A stretch of DNA of 64,000 bases from Drosophila pseudoobscura (taxonomy: Eukaryota > Arthropoda > Insecta > Diptera > Drosophilidae), in NCBI RefSeq assembly GCF_009870125.1, contig NC_046680.1, forward strand, positions 1,798,001 through 1,862,000. Reading direction: 5' to 3'. Below the pieces are notes generated by a model. That model was not told the origin of the DNA. It saw only the letters and a list, made by a program, of their open reading frames with translations, and searched no databases. This document shows positions 31,401 through 42,118 of the stretch, piece after piece (within the stretch, counting starts at the first letter, position 1; every line of letters begins with the position of its first letter). The position numbers and the translations under genes are program-made.

Positions 31401-34400
31401 TGCCTTAACACCTCCAATGGGCCAATATTCCAGCCGAATTTTGGATAGCAAGGCGCGAGGTCCGGCATGGAGGTTTCTTTCATGATAATATCTTATCAGC
31501 GCAAAGGTAATGGAATGTCCCTTTGGCAGAATGAGCGGGTGCTGAGCGTCAAATCCTAGCGATGAGTTGCCAAGACGACCTCCAACTCTAAGTAGTCCAG
31601 AATGATCGATGAACGGGTTGAGCGAACTAATAGAACTGGATTTCATGACTTGACCATTGCGCCGAATCTCCTTTATGTCCATCCTCAAATTTGCCAGCTG
31701 AATGTGTCGAATTAGAAGATGCGTTCCTTGCCGAATATCAGAAACGGTGAGTCCTGGATGCCTAAGACGATGTATAAATTTATGCATGTAGGCGAATGTG
31801 CGCTGCATGCGAAAGAATGAATTCGCAAATTTGCATCCGGACGTGAGATCGGCATGTGGAGACGTGATTAGCAATCCTCTCTTGCGAAGCTCCAAAGTTG
31901 CTATGTTGTTAGTAGGAGATACAGGCCACTTATCCTTGGATCATAGCAAAAAGGATGGGCCGTGAAACCATAGCTCTGACTGGATAAGATGGTTGGGAAG
32001 CGAGCCTCTCGAGAGAATATCAGCAGGATTTAAAGATGTGGGAACATAGCGCCATTCCATGTCTGCCGTCAACTCCTGAATTGATGCCACTCGATTTGCC
32101 ACGAAAACTTGAAATTTAGCTGGCTCGTCCCTAATCCAAGATAATGCTGTTGACGAATCCGACCAGCAATAGAACCGACCTGTAAGGATTCCCATGTCCT
32201 TTACATTCTGCATGATTTTTGCAAGCAAATGGGCTCCACTTAATTCCAGCTTAGGAATCGATATAGTCTTTAGCGGCGCCACTCGCGACTTTGAGTACAA
32301 AACGTGGCTCGAAGACTGGGCTTCCCTGGACACGACATACACGCAAGCGCCATATGCTTCTAAGCTGGCATCACAGAATCCGTGAACTTCTGTAGCCACA
32401 CTAGAACGAAGAACCAAGCGAGGAAATGAGATCCGAGAAATGCTTGCCAAACTATTTCTCAAGTCCATCCAATTTGAATGCAACGCTGAGGGTAGGCTTT
32501 CATCCCAATCCAAATTTTCTCTCCAAAGCTGCTGAAGGAAGATTTTGCACCTGACAATGACTGGATTTATCAATCCAAGAGGGTCGTAGAACCGCGCAAT
32601 CGTAGATAAAACCGACCGCTTTGATGGCTTTGAGGTTGTGTCCAGTGCGGACAAGGCAAAAAGCAGCTGATCCGAAGCAGGGTCCCACGCTAAGCCGAGA
32701 GTTTTGGCTATGTCGCTTCCATCATTAAACTTTAGGAACTTCTCTATGTCATCTTCAGGGGTTCCCTCAAGTACTTCCTGGTGACTGGAGCACCATTTCC
32801 TAAGTCTAAAGTTACCACGGGACAGTAAAGCTGATGTTTGGTGCATCTTTTCCATGACCTGTGCGACCGAATTACCGCCCGAAATAAGGTCATCCACGTA
32901 AAACTCCTGCCGCAGAGCAGCTGAGCCAAGAGGGTAGGATTCACCCTCGTCGATGGCCAGCTGGTGCATTGCGCGGACCGCTAGAAATGATGCAGCCCTC
33001 GTCCCGTATGTGACGGTGTCTAATGTGTAGACTTAAACCTCGGACTAGATGGAATATCGCCATAGGATGCATTAATACAAATTGTCGGGTGGAGACACTC
33101 GTACGCAGCGGTACATTTTACAAATGTCCCCAGTGAGAGCGACTGGATATGTTCGAAAGCGAATCAATATGTTGAACAATGCAGGCTGAATAACAGGGCC
33201 TGTCATCATCACATCATTTAGAGAATATCCAGTTGATGTAGCTGCGGATCCATCGAAAACGACACGGAGTTTTGTCGTCGTACTGTCCTCCTTTAGGACA
33301 CCGTGATGAGGCAAGAAATATTTGCAGAGGCTACGGGAATCAGGGTTGACTTGGTGCATATGATGCAAATCAATGTACTCCCTCATAAAGGCGGAATACC
33401 GCTCCTTGAGTGTAGGATTACGCTCCAGTTTTCGCTCCAGACTGATGAACCGTCAATAAGCCTGAGCATAAGATTCTCCTAAACGATCAGTATTGTTATT
33501 TAGCGGCAGACGAACTGCATACTCCCCGGATGGCAACCGTGAAAGGTGGCTTACGAAATGTGCTTCACAATCGTCTTCTTCTTTGGTATTCAACCCAACC
33601 TCCACACAATTCTCGACTTCCCAAAACATACGAAGAGTTTTATCCAACCTTGCTTCCATCTCAGCTATCGAATCTGGACAATTGTGCGTGGCCAAAAGCG
33701 CCGAGCTTGATACCTTCTGTCCACCACCAGATACGATCCACCCAAGCCGGGTCCACCCAAGCAGAAGAGGCAGTCCATCGGTGAGTTTGATTTGCCCTAC
33801 GCAGAGGAGATCATAAAAAACGCTCGCACCAATGAGAAGATCAACCCGTTGAGGATTGAAAAATGCAGGATCAGCGAGCTGAATGTTAGATGGAATACGC
33901 CAATCGGATACATTTACTGCCATACTTGGTTGAGAATCGGTAATCGTGGGGGCGATGAGAGCAGTAAGCGTAGTTGTGTAAGCAGAGGTGCGAGAATGCA
34001 TACAAATGCTTATGGTGGATCCCTCAGTAGAAACGCTGGTATCGCCCAGCCCAGACACAAGTGCAGACGATTGAGTTCTCCTAAGCTGAAGCTGCTGGGC
34101 GAACCTGGATGTGACGAGATGCAGCTGCGATCCTGAATCTAAGATGACACGACAAGGAACTAAAACGCCAGACCGATTCTTCACGAGAACCACGGCTGTA
34201 GCCAGAAGCACGACATCAGAGTGAAGACCTTGGGCAGCAAGAGGGGTAGACGAAGGTAGAGACGAGCTGCTAGCAGAATTTTGAGCAACGGAAAGAGTGT
34301 CCGGTTGAACGGCCAGATCGGGAGGAGTAATACCTGGGCAGCCTTGTGTTGTGGGCTGCATACTAACGAAGTGCAACAAACTATGATGCCTACCGCCGCA

Positions 34401-37400
34401 TACTCGACATTTTCCACTATTGCATGCGCGGGTCCGGTGTCCCGGTTTTAGGCAATTGAAGCATAGGGAAAGCTTCTTCACTTCTTTGTGGCGCAGCAAC
34501 GGTGAGAGATTTCCGAATATCTTGCATGAGTATATTCCATGGCCCGCTGAGTGGCAAAAGACGCATACAGACGGGTCGGCGGAAGAGTTGGAAGCTACAA
34601 ACGTTTTCTTAACATGCGTATAGGAATGGGTTTTTCCCACCTGATCGCTACTAGCGTGTGTCGCTGTAGCATATTCCAATCGCTCCATTTTCTGGCAGCG
34701 TTGCTGCAAGAATTCGAAGAATTCCTCTGCGGTAGGTATAGCATCCGACGATGTGTGCTCCTCCCATTTGGTTTGCGTCTTCGAATCCAACTTCTGCAGC
34801 AGCATGTTGATAACCATGAATCCCGAAATCTCCTCAGCAGTTCCCAATATCTGCAACGCTCGCATGTGTAAATTGACTGCATCCGAAAACTCCCGAAGCC
34901 TTTTAGCAGAAGGCGAGTCCACCCTCTTTAGCCCAAGAATCTTCTTGATGTGTGCCTGGAAAACAAGTCTTTTGTTATTAAAGCGTTTATTAAGTATATC
35001 CAGAGCCGCACGATAATTGGCACTGAAGAGCTCCAACGATCGAACCGAATCCAAAGCCGCATCAGCGAGGCAAGAGCGAAGGTGCTGGAATTTCTCGATG
35101 TCACTGAGATCCGCATCCGCTTCAATCACCGATTTGAACATTGCCATAAAATCCGAGAACTCGACGTATCCACCAGAAAACTTCGGCACCTTCAGCTTAG
35201 GAAGTCGCTGCTTGTGAGCCATGATGATGGTACTATGTCCGGAATGGCTTGGCAGAGTCGTAGAATGGGCAGCGGCGTGTGACTGGCTTACTTCAACAGC
35301 AGCCAGCAACTCAGCTTTCAACGATATGAAACGAGTATCGAAGATTTCGCGCAGCTCACTCCCAATCTCGTTTTGATCGAGAGCCTCCAACTCATTATGG
35401 GCCTTATTAAATTCCTCTCGAATTTCTGCCAACATATCAAGGCGCACCTCGACTTCCGCGGCGGTCAGCTTATCGATTTTATTCCCCGCGAAGGATTCGC
35501 CAAGCCTGTGCAATCGATCATATAATGACTGACTTTTACGTTTATACAGACTCAGTCTGGAATTAGCCACCACAATATTTCCGCCCGCGCCTGTATTTGG
35601 ATCGTTGTCCATGTTAACCGTTGTGCAATCGACACAACGGAAAATGAAATACCGCTTAAGCGACGATGTATAGACGCGAGAGCGAGAATGCAAGACACGA
35701 AAAGTCAAGAACCGCGGCTGCAGCTGCGCAGAGAATGAGAGATTCGACGCTTAAAGTTCCGGAATTTGTCTATAAATATTCCAGCCGCACTCTCACTAAA
35801 TTTGCACTTTAAACTGTTTTTAATGTGCACACAAATGTATTTGTTGGTAGTTAAACTACCCAACAACACAATATTGTATAATTAATAAGTGTTTTAACGG
35901 AACGCGATTAAGCAATGGTTTTATATCACGTCGGGGGGTCACCAATGTTTGAGATGCCAAGCTTTTTTGGCACCTATGTGTTTCAAAAATGAAAAGAGAT
36001 TTTGGGTTAAACTTTATAATTCGTATTTAATCTTGGTGGCTTAGCGGAAGCCGATTGCTTGCTATTGCCAGATAAACTTTATGCGAGATCGATATGCAAA
36101 TAATGCGCAGAGGGGTTAGCATAGAACTAAACTATAGACGACGGCGTTAGATCAAAGTGACTGCCGAAGTGGCGGCAGCAGATCAAAGTAGTTGCCGAAG
36201 TGGCGGCGGCAGAGAGCCCCTTTAGCGGCAGAGCGCAGCAGCTCTGCAGAAAGTCAACGCTTTACAACATATGTAGGCGGCTCTCTATGCTCATACAATA
36301 ATAATGTTAAAGTTACGGTTATTCTTCAGCGGCTGGCCCGAACACATGCTATTAGCTTAAGGGATAGTTCAGGGGATAAGGTATGACAGAGGGAGCTATA
36401 GTTGTGAAATATAACACTAAAAGGTTCATTTGGGCATAATTATACCTACATATGGGTAAGCGGATTGGCCGAAAAGTACGGGTAGGTCTAGATGGAACAG
36501 CAAAGTCAATCTTACCCAAGATAGTTTGGGAGTCAACAATACCGAGAAGGAGCTTGTGCACGAACATTACCCCATTACGACGGCAGGTCAATAAGATTTT
36601 TGTCTACATCGGTAGGGTGTCAAGATTCTACCCGAGTCCCAGTTTAAGTTACGCAGGGCAAAAGATAAAAATTGCTTTTGCACCGATCCAATAACAACCT
36701 GCTGTTCTTTATACTGCGGGCTCCACACAAAGGAACAATACTCCAATATCGGACGTACTAACAAGATATACAGTTGTTTCGTCACGTAGGAGTCGTCAAA
36801 CTTATTAAACCAAAGCTTGATGATCGCTAAAACACCCTTAGCTTTATTTACTGTTGCGGCTATATGGCTGTTAGAACACATCTATCGAAACCAGCTCAAC
36901 ATCCTTGAAAATCATGACCTCAGCTCCGACTACCTGCCTCTCATTTCTACATTATCGACAACTCTGCAGACGATCCCAGCCTTGACGAAGCTGCTGAAGC
37001 CTAACTCAAACGTTCCCATGTTCAAGGAAATTCTACGCAGCTCGCTAGACTTACACACATATTTAAGGACCGCTCATGAAGTAGATTTTGCGATCGACAC
37101 TCCTATAGCCAAAGCCTATGACGCTTCTGCAGCTGCTGCCACTTGCGGCCCTCGAGGTATTCGAACGTCGCAGATTGGAAGTCATAGAGACGGCACTTAA
37201 AGTGATTTTGAAGGACTGCTTCTACACAAGAAACGACTCAGGCGCGAGTATACACGCACCAGCGACCCACAAGTTGACAGTGTTTTCAGGAGAAGGGCGC
37301 CACATGGGCGAGATCAGCAGGTCAACAACATGGCAACATCTCAACCGAAATTCGCTATACCTAGTTTTGATGGCACAACAAAATTTGGCGTTTTCATGAT

Positions 37401-40400
37401 ACATTGAAGAATAATTGGACGGAAGCTAACCGCGCGAACGCTTTGGTGCTTTCCTTGAATGGTCTGGCATGTGAGGTGCTACGAAGTGAGGTGAATGATG
37501 GTAAACGATTGACAATAAACCATGCACATTGGACTTGAGATTTGGAAATCTCACTATCAGAGGCGTAATGTATGTAAGTGAATGTGTAATGACTTTGGAC
37601 ACAGGTGCTTCTCATTTAACATTTAGAAGTTTAGTTAAAATAAATGTGGAGTCTCTGAATGAGATAGGACTACAAACAGCTACAGGTGGAGACGCGTGGT
37701 TACAAAGAAGCTTAGAAGACGAACCTAGGACAGGATTTCATTGTCGCCGACATCATTAAAGGCGTAGATTTTTTGAGTTATAGTTTTACGCAGGACTTGA
37801 AAGATACATTTCTGACCATGGGAATGTGAAAACGGTATCATGGCTACGCATCGCACAAGGAAATAGAAAGATAAAGATCGACGCTGCAGCTCAGACCGAA
37901 ACTACATCCAAATTCAGGCTGTTCGGCTGCCTCGACTTTACATGAAAAATGGTGTCCATGTTGAGAAAGCATACGAATCTTCTTTTACGCAGAAGAGTAG
38001 TGAAACGGGCGACGGCATCAAATCAGACGTGAAATCACTGCAACGAATAATTACAATTAAGGAGAAGCTTATAGAAGCACTTATCAACGACGTTAAGTCT
38101 TCGGAGATCCAGTTAGAGGTTGAGGCCCGAGAGAATCGGAATAGACTACCAGATACGTTAGATCACTATTCTCACCGGCAGTAAGAGGTTGCAACCCCTC
38201 TCGTCAACCCAACGGTCGACGCACTGTTTCCGTTTCTCAATTTAAAATACGAACTGTAGAAACGTTAAAGCTCATTCTGCAGCTCAGTGCGGTTAGGCTT
38301 TTAGAACGATTGAAGTTCGGTTTTTATTTAAGTTAAGTTAAAGTTGAGAAATAACACAAAATTTTTTCATGTCAGACATGTCAAATCCCAAAACTATGTA
38401 ATTCATCGCATTCACTCTGTATTCTGTGGGTATCGGGTAAAACAAATATAAATTAAATGCGAAAGCGCTCATAAATACAGCAATAACACAAAAACACACT
38501 TAAATCGACGTTTGCACTATTAAAAGTTATGCACTATCGATTAAGAAAAATTTGTAATTCGGTGTAATTCGGGAGTTCTTGAAAAGTTTATTTTGTTAAA
38601 ATACCGGCTGTGTACTCTGCTTAGAGCCCTTGGGCACCAAAGATCCTTTGTAATTTTTACCAACTGCACCTATTGAACATAATTCTTCCCAACACAATCT
38701 ATGTTCTTATATACATATATGAAAGTATAAAACATGTATCAAATGTATGTATATGTATGTGTATTAAGGGCAGACAATACAAAAACTATCGTAATGTAGG
38801 CAATAACATCTCCCAATAATTAATTTCCATAAGAACCTAAACTATTATATCTTAAAAATGTTCTAACAGGTTATTTTGTTTTTGTTTTTAGAAATGCTTG
38901 TGGAGCCCTTCGAAATTTATCTTACGGTAGACAAAATGATGAAAACAAGCGTGGAATTAAAAATTCTGGCGGAATAGAAGCGTTGGTTCATTTACTTTGT
39001 CGTTCTCAAGAGACAGAAGTAAAAGAATTGGTAACTGGAGTTTTATGGAATATGTCTTCTTGTGAAGATATCAAGCGGTCAATTATTGATGAAGCACTAG
39101 CTGCAATAGTCTGCAACGTTATAAAACCTCATTCCGGATGGGATCCCGTTTGTTGTGGTGACACTTGTTTTTCTACAGTATTTCGAAATGCTTCGGGAGT
39201 GCTGCGAAACGTCAGTTCAGCTGGAGAACATGCAAGAGGATGTCTTCGCAATTGCGAGCATTTAGTGGAATGTCTTCTCTACGTAGTTCGAGCTGCAATA
39301 GAGAAAAACAATATTGGAAACAAAACTGTAGAAAATTGCGTGTGTATACTTCGTAATCTTTCGTATAGATGTCAGGAAGTGGAAGATCCCAACTATGATA
39401 AGCATCCCTTCATAACGCAAGATAGGGCTATCCCATCTTCGTCAAAAGGTAAAATAAAAAAAAAACATGAAATGTCCATTGTTAAATCTATATTTTTATT
39501 TCTAGGAGAAAATTTAGGATGCTTTGGAACAAGTAAAAAAAAGAAGGAAGTGTCTGCTACTGAAGCTCTTCAGGACTATAGCATATCCACAGAGTATTCT
39601 AAAAGTTCAGTAACTAATAGCCAGATGAATAAGGGCTACGAACAATTATGGCAACCGGAAGTAGTTCAATATTACTTATCATTATTGCAAAGTTGTTCTA
39701 ATCCAGAAACACTTGAAGCTGCGGCAGGAGCAATTCAGAATTTATCTGCATGTTATTGGCAACCCAGCATTGATATTCGTGCAACAGTGCGTAAAGAAAA
39801 AGGTCTACCTATTCTAGTAGAGCTCCTTCGGATGGAAGTGGATCGCGTAGTCTGTGCAGTTGCTACTGCCCTACGCAATCTAGCTATTGATCAGCGAAAT
39901 AAAGAACTAATTGGAAAGTACGCTATGCGCGATTTAGTCCAAAAACTTCCATCTGGAAATGTACAGCATGACCAAAACACATCGGATGATACAATAACAG
40001 CTGTATTGGCTACAATTAATGAGGTCATAAAAAAGAATCCAGAATTTTCTCGTTCACTTTTAGATGCAGGTGGTATAGACCGGCTTATGAATATATCGAG
40101 ACGAAAAGAAAAATATACTTCTTGTGTAATAAAGTTTGCTAGTCAAGTTTTGTATACGATGTGGCAACATCACGAACTGCGAGACGTCTACAAAAAAAAC
40201 GGTTGGAAAGAGCAAGATTTCATTAGTAAAAATTTCACTGCGCACAGCACTCCACCAAGTTCACCAAACAATGCCAATAACACCCTTAACCGACCAATGG
40301 CATCTCAGGGACGTACGCGCTATGAAGACAGAACAATTCAGCGTGCACCTAGTTCTTCGTATAGGAATAATGACTCTAGTGGAGCTGTTATGTCGAATAA

Positions 40401-40443
40401 TGAATCAGCCTTGCTTTCGGAAATGGTTAGAAAACAATTATAG
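27670..40443 (+). CDS. p120ctn: p120 catenin (adherens-junction armadillo protein), three coding exons
   Basis: Coding exons 27670-28496, 38892-39448 and 39506-40443 join to 773 codons. The family binds the juxtamembrane tail of classical cadherins at adherens junctions and influences Rho GTPases and cadherin stability. Residues 1 to about 210 form a low-complexity N-terminal region without PDZ or obvious coiled coil. Armadillo repeats start near residue 212 (RWRDPNLSEVISFLSNPN) and include NACGALRNLSYG, ELVTGVLWNMSSCED, GAIQNLSACYW and ATALRNLAIDQRNKELIG. A basic cluster (TSKKKKE) marks the large loop typical of p120. The exon junction completes the EIHKNACGALRNL helix, which supports the splice sites. 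A second copy of exons 2-3 lies at 48447-49968. The heterochromatic, TE-filled setting fits what I recall of this gene in D. melanogaster. Confidence 0.95.
28581..29510 (+). mobile_element. Tc1/mariner (Bari-like) DNA transposon fossil in p120ctn intron 1
   Basis: A terminal-repeat-like 'cagtttcggtcaaaataatt' follows TA at 28579. A second copy of the motif (ggtcgaaataataatagtgc) lies near 28762, as in elements with repeated transposase-binding sites. Downstream, the frame at 29286-29489 retains transposase-like text (MDRHLYVGIL and QEDNHSKDTHKVA, resembling the Tc1 QDN-PKHTS box). Many stops; no intact transposase. The right end is not resolved. Confidence 0.65.
29560..29830 (-). mobile_element. 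DINE-1 fragment, reverse orientation
   Basis: Reverse complement of the DINE-1 region at about 50-300: 'gactagtcgattgcgccatg', the gtctgtctg microsatellite, 'tgagcgcctagtgctcaaag' and 'ttcggcccacccccttcggc'. It is moderately diverged. Confidence 0.75.
29832..29943 (-). mobile_element. 3' end of a LINE, separated from its body by the BEL element
   Basis: On the minus strand this is a 3' UTR ending in an (AAAT)n-like tail (29838-29856). It continues the LINE fragment at 36345-36881 once the BEL element and one CATGC are removed. Confidence 0.65.
29949..30351 (-). repeat. 3' LTR of the BEL element
   Basis: 403 bp. It has an extra 'cata' near 30270 compared with the 5' LTR, plus three substitutions. 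The adjacent purine tract (GGGGGAG on the minus strand, about 30355-30361) is the plus-strand primer. Confidence 0.9.
30298..31344 (-). pseudogene. BEL integrase core and C-terminal part
   Basis: Frame-shifted by one relative to the upstream pol frame (shift near 31350). It carries the first Asp in GVDYCGPFF, the second in SDNATNFVGA and the Glu in HFGGLWEAAVK, the order of Pao-type integrases, followed by the C-terminal DUF-like tail (LTPAHLLLGG, DLVLVKDENLPPMRWPLARV) that runs slightly into the LTR. Confidence 0.88.
31284..31943 (-). pseudogene. BEL integrase zinc-binding region
   Basis: In the main pol frame after a TGA at 31941-31943. It shows an HHCC-type module (YYHERNLHAGPRALLSKIR then CVRCFR) ahead of the catalytic core, and ends out of frame with it. 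Confidence 0.85.
31941..33452 (-). pseudogene. BEL reverse transcriptase - RNase H region with stops
   Basis: It starts just after the TGA at 33453. RT fragments include KLRVVFDGSA (about 33270), a TGDICKMYR segment and the catalytic YVDD in EFYVDDLISGG (about 32900). The RNase H-like part has VHGFCDASLEAYGACVYV (about 32390-32340) and FYCWSDSSTALSWI (about 32170). In-frame stops lie at 33072-33074 and at two points just downstream (33015-33040), between the two RT halves. It cannot produce a full enzyme. Confidence 0.88.
33453..35612 (-). pseudogene. BEL gag and protease, ending in a premature stop at the RT border
   Basis: The likely start is MDNDPNTGAGG at 35612 (the frame is open from 35708). 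A coiled region is followed by the Pao gag core (LPKLKVPKFSGGYVEFSDF), two Cys/His knuckles (CVFCHSAGHGIYSC and CFNCLKPGHRTRAC) and an aspartic protease motif ILDSGSQLHLV near 34130. The TGA at 33453-33455 interrupts the conserved AQAY...RFISLERKL stretch. The gag-protease portion itself is intact. Confidence 0.9.
35928..35944 (-). promoter_or_regulatory. BEL primer-binding site, tRNA-Trp-like
   Basis: Minus strand TGGTGACCCCCCGACGTGA one base from the 5' LTR. It matches the 3' end of animal tRNA-Trp as I remember it, except for two extra C. The same sequence precedes the LTR at 45509. Confidence 0.55.
35946..36344 (-). repeat. 5' LTR of the BEL element
   Basis: 399 bp; on the minus strand TGTTCGGG...CAAACA. 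A third copy lies at 45509-45907 in the tandem duplicate. Confidence 0.92.
36345..36881 (-). pseudogene. LINE reverse transcriptase C-terminal fragment (no RNase H), copy A
   Basis: Minus-strand frames encode the end of a Jockey/CR1-type ORF2: YILLVRPILEYCSFVWSP, then SVQKQFLSFALRNLNW, and in a second frame VMFVHKLLLGIVDS and LPICRYNYAQMN. A frameshift lies near 36590. The BEL insertion separates it from its own 3' tail at 29832-29943. Confidence 0.75.
36882..38637. repeat. Composite TE fossil R, copy A1 (Jockey-type endonuclease end + gypsy gag/protease)
   Basis: One of four direct copies (also 42119, 46445, 51644). It reads first as the end of a LINE endonuclease domain (QLNILENHDLSSDYLPL), then gypsy-type gag text (PKFAIPSFDGTTKFG, NNWTEANRANALVLSLNGLA), then a protease-like VMTLDTGASHLTFRSLV and a VADIIKGVDFLSYSF segment, then a coiled stretch (KEKLIEALINDVKSSEIQ). 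Stops and frameshifts are frequent. The last 250 bp is unassigned. Copy A1 is the last TE block before p120ctn exon 2. Confidence 0.75.
38638..38891. other. End of p120ctn intron 1
   Basis: AT-rich intron sequence with a polypyrimidine tract before exon 2. It is repeated almost exactly at 48193-48446. Confidence 0.8.
38892..39448 (+). CDS. p120ctn: p120ctn exon 2, copy A
   Basis: A pyrimidine-rich acceptor '...tttgtttttag' ends at 38891. The exon encodes the second and following armadillo repeats, from NACGALRNLSYG to CQEVEDPNYDKHPF and SSSKG. The donor GTAAAA is at 39449. Confidence 0.92.
39449..39505 (+). other. 57-nt intron with an open reading frame
   Basis: It starts gtaaaat and ends tttatttctag. 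It is 57 nt (19 codons) with no in-frame stop, so retention would insert KIKKKHEMSIVKSIFLFL plus one residue without a frame change. The inferred splice joins SSSKG to ENLGCFG. A T-rich tract precedes the acceptor. The family alignment favours splicing, but the alternative of a continuous exon cannot be excluded from sequence. Confidence 0.75.
39506..40443 (+). CDS. p120ctn: p120ctn exon 3, copy A (terminal exon)
   Basis: It begins GENLGCFGTSKKKKEVSA, carries the last armadillo repeats (LEAAAGAIQNLSACYWQPS, AVATALRNLAIDQ, GGIDRLMNISRR) and a Ser/Asn-rich tail ending SEMVRKQL. Stop TAG 40441-40443; AATAAA at 40628-40633 is a candidate polyadenylation signal. Confidence 0.93.
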
Positions 40444-41301
40444 AATGTATATTTGTTCGTTAATTATTTAATTAGTATTAGATACACGTGAAGTATTTAA
40501 ATCTTAAATTATTCTTAAAATATACAGCGTTTCTTTTACATTTACATATAAGTTTTTACAGCATATGCCAATACATATTGTAAAGGATTATATTCATTAA
40601 ACATCTGGTACGCTAATCTGATTACTTAATAAATACACTAAGATATATCCATGTATCCTGCAAGTATTTTTATTGCTACATATTTATATCCTTGAAGGGT
40701 ACTGTCGGGTTTCCTAGCCCTATATTTAGTTATTCAGTATCATAGCCAAATTATTGTGGTGGAGCCTAACGACCTGCAAAGCTGCGTAGACTACACATGC
40801 TAAATCGGTGCCCATACTTGCAGAATTTTCCGTGTTCAGAATTTTTTCACATCACAATATATTAAGGAAAAAGAGATCAAATTGAAGATCGATCTCACTT
40901 ATATGTCCTTAGACGTCACTTTTAAGTTTAGTGTAGTTAGAATTGTCAATCGATGCAGGCGGGGCGGTTGGGGGTGCGATCTACTTCAACTGGATTTCAC
41001 TGTTGTATCGGATGTCTGCCTTTGTCATGGATTTCAATGCAGTTTTTCCTAGGGATTTGTAATATTTTTTCTAATGGTACAATGTCGTCGCGTCTAAAAA
41101 ACGTTTTTTAACAGTTACTACCACGGCTGAAACGCGAAGTGGGTCGAAATGAGGTATAGAGTCAAAGAATTTAATAATCGCTTTCAATAATAATTATTAT
41201 TATTATATAGACGCTTATAGTATATGTATGTCGCTGAAAGAGAATGCAGAGCTTTCAAAAATCCAAACATCAAGAAAAAATTCATTTCAGTTTATGAGAT
41301 A
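40444..41301 (+). other. 3' UTR and flank of p120ctn, copy A
   Basis: AT-rich, with the candidate polyadenylation signal at 40628. No further gene recognised. Repeated at 49969-50826. Confidence 0.6.
40628..40633 (+). terminator. Candidate polyadenylation signal of p120ctn
   Basis: AATAAA 185 bp after the stop codon. The equivalent in copy B is near 50153. Confidence 0.5.
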
Positions 41302-41480
41302 CAGTGGCGGGCAGTGAAATGTGGACACTCATTTGAACTAACTTTAAACCGATAGCGCGTATTTAAAATCTTAAAAATCAATGGGAAAACATTTGTATTG
41401 TATAGATACATTCATTAGCTGTTGATAAAAATCTCTTTTTCATAAAAAAAGCCAGAAGTTATAACAAAAAAATACAAATG
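41302..41480. mobile_element. Possible Tc1-type transposon end, copy A
   Basis: 'cagtggcgggcagtgaaatg' followed by 'tggacac' directly after TA resembles a Tc1/mariner terminal repeat. The other end was not found, so it is either truncated or a chance likeness. The same motif is at 50827. Confidence 0.35.
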
Positions 41481-42118
41481 TTAAAAATTACAGAAGCCAA
41501 TATGGCAGGCATATTGGCTTTGCAGTTAACGTCCAAGATTAATATCCTGAACCGCAGATGGATACAAACTCCATAGCTCAGCCTCTTATGGAACTGCCTC
41601 ACCTCAACATGCCTCACCACGGCAGTAGCAGGTAGCAGGTATCCTGCAATCTCTCGACCAACTACCTACCCAGGAAAAAACTACACGCTCCATTGATACG
41701 AGTGTTACAGAGCCGACCACCCGAGCAGCAGGGCGAGAGGAGGAGCAGCTATGCTAATTCGGAAGGATATTTCCCATTACCTCCGTCACGCTGTGCAGTT
41801 GGGGCCGATTCAGCTTGCGGCGGTCATGGTCATAACACTGCGCGGAGAGATCCTCATTGCCGCAGCCTCGATCGATTTCCTGGTCAAGCACAGGTTTCGA
41901 CAATCTTGTGGCACAACTGGGTAACAAATTTATCATTGGAGGAGACTTTAATGCGAAGCACAGTCTTTGGGACAGTCACAGAGGAGACCGCATGTTGATG
42001 GCGCTGCATGATGCCCTAACCGTTGGCTCTGCACAAATAGTGGCGACAGGAAGTCCCACCTACTACGCACCAATTCGGAGATCCATGCCCTCCTGCTTAG
42101 ACTTCTTTGTTTATCGAT
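41480..42118 (+). pseudogene. Jockey-type LINE endonuclease fossil, copy A
   Basis: Frames with several shifts read HPSSRARGGAAMLIRKDISH (about 41715), then FIIGGDFNAKHSLWDSHRGD (about 41930; the GDFNA motif of apurinic endonucleases), then GSPTYYAP and CLDFFVYR. It continues into the R block at 42119. The ORF2 start and the RT are missing. Confidence 0.8.

Larger units (their letters stand above)
29949..36344 (-). mobile_element. BEL/Pao LTR retrotransposon, complete but inactivated
   Basis: 6396 bp, minus strand, with LTRs 35946-36344 (5') and 29949-30351 (3'), both bounded by TG...CA, and a 5-bp target duplication CATGC (29944-29948 and 36345-36349). It encodes a gag with a Pao-type core and zinc knuckles, protease, RT and integrase. 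The LTRs differ by about four changes in 400 bp, so insertion is recent. It lies inside intron 1 of p120ctn, antisense to the gene. Confidence 0.93.
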
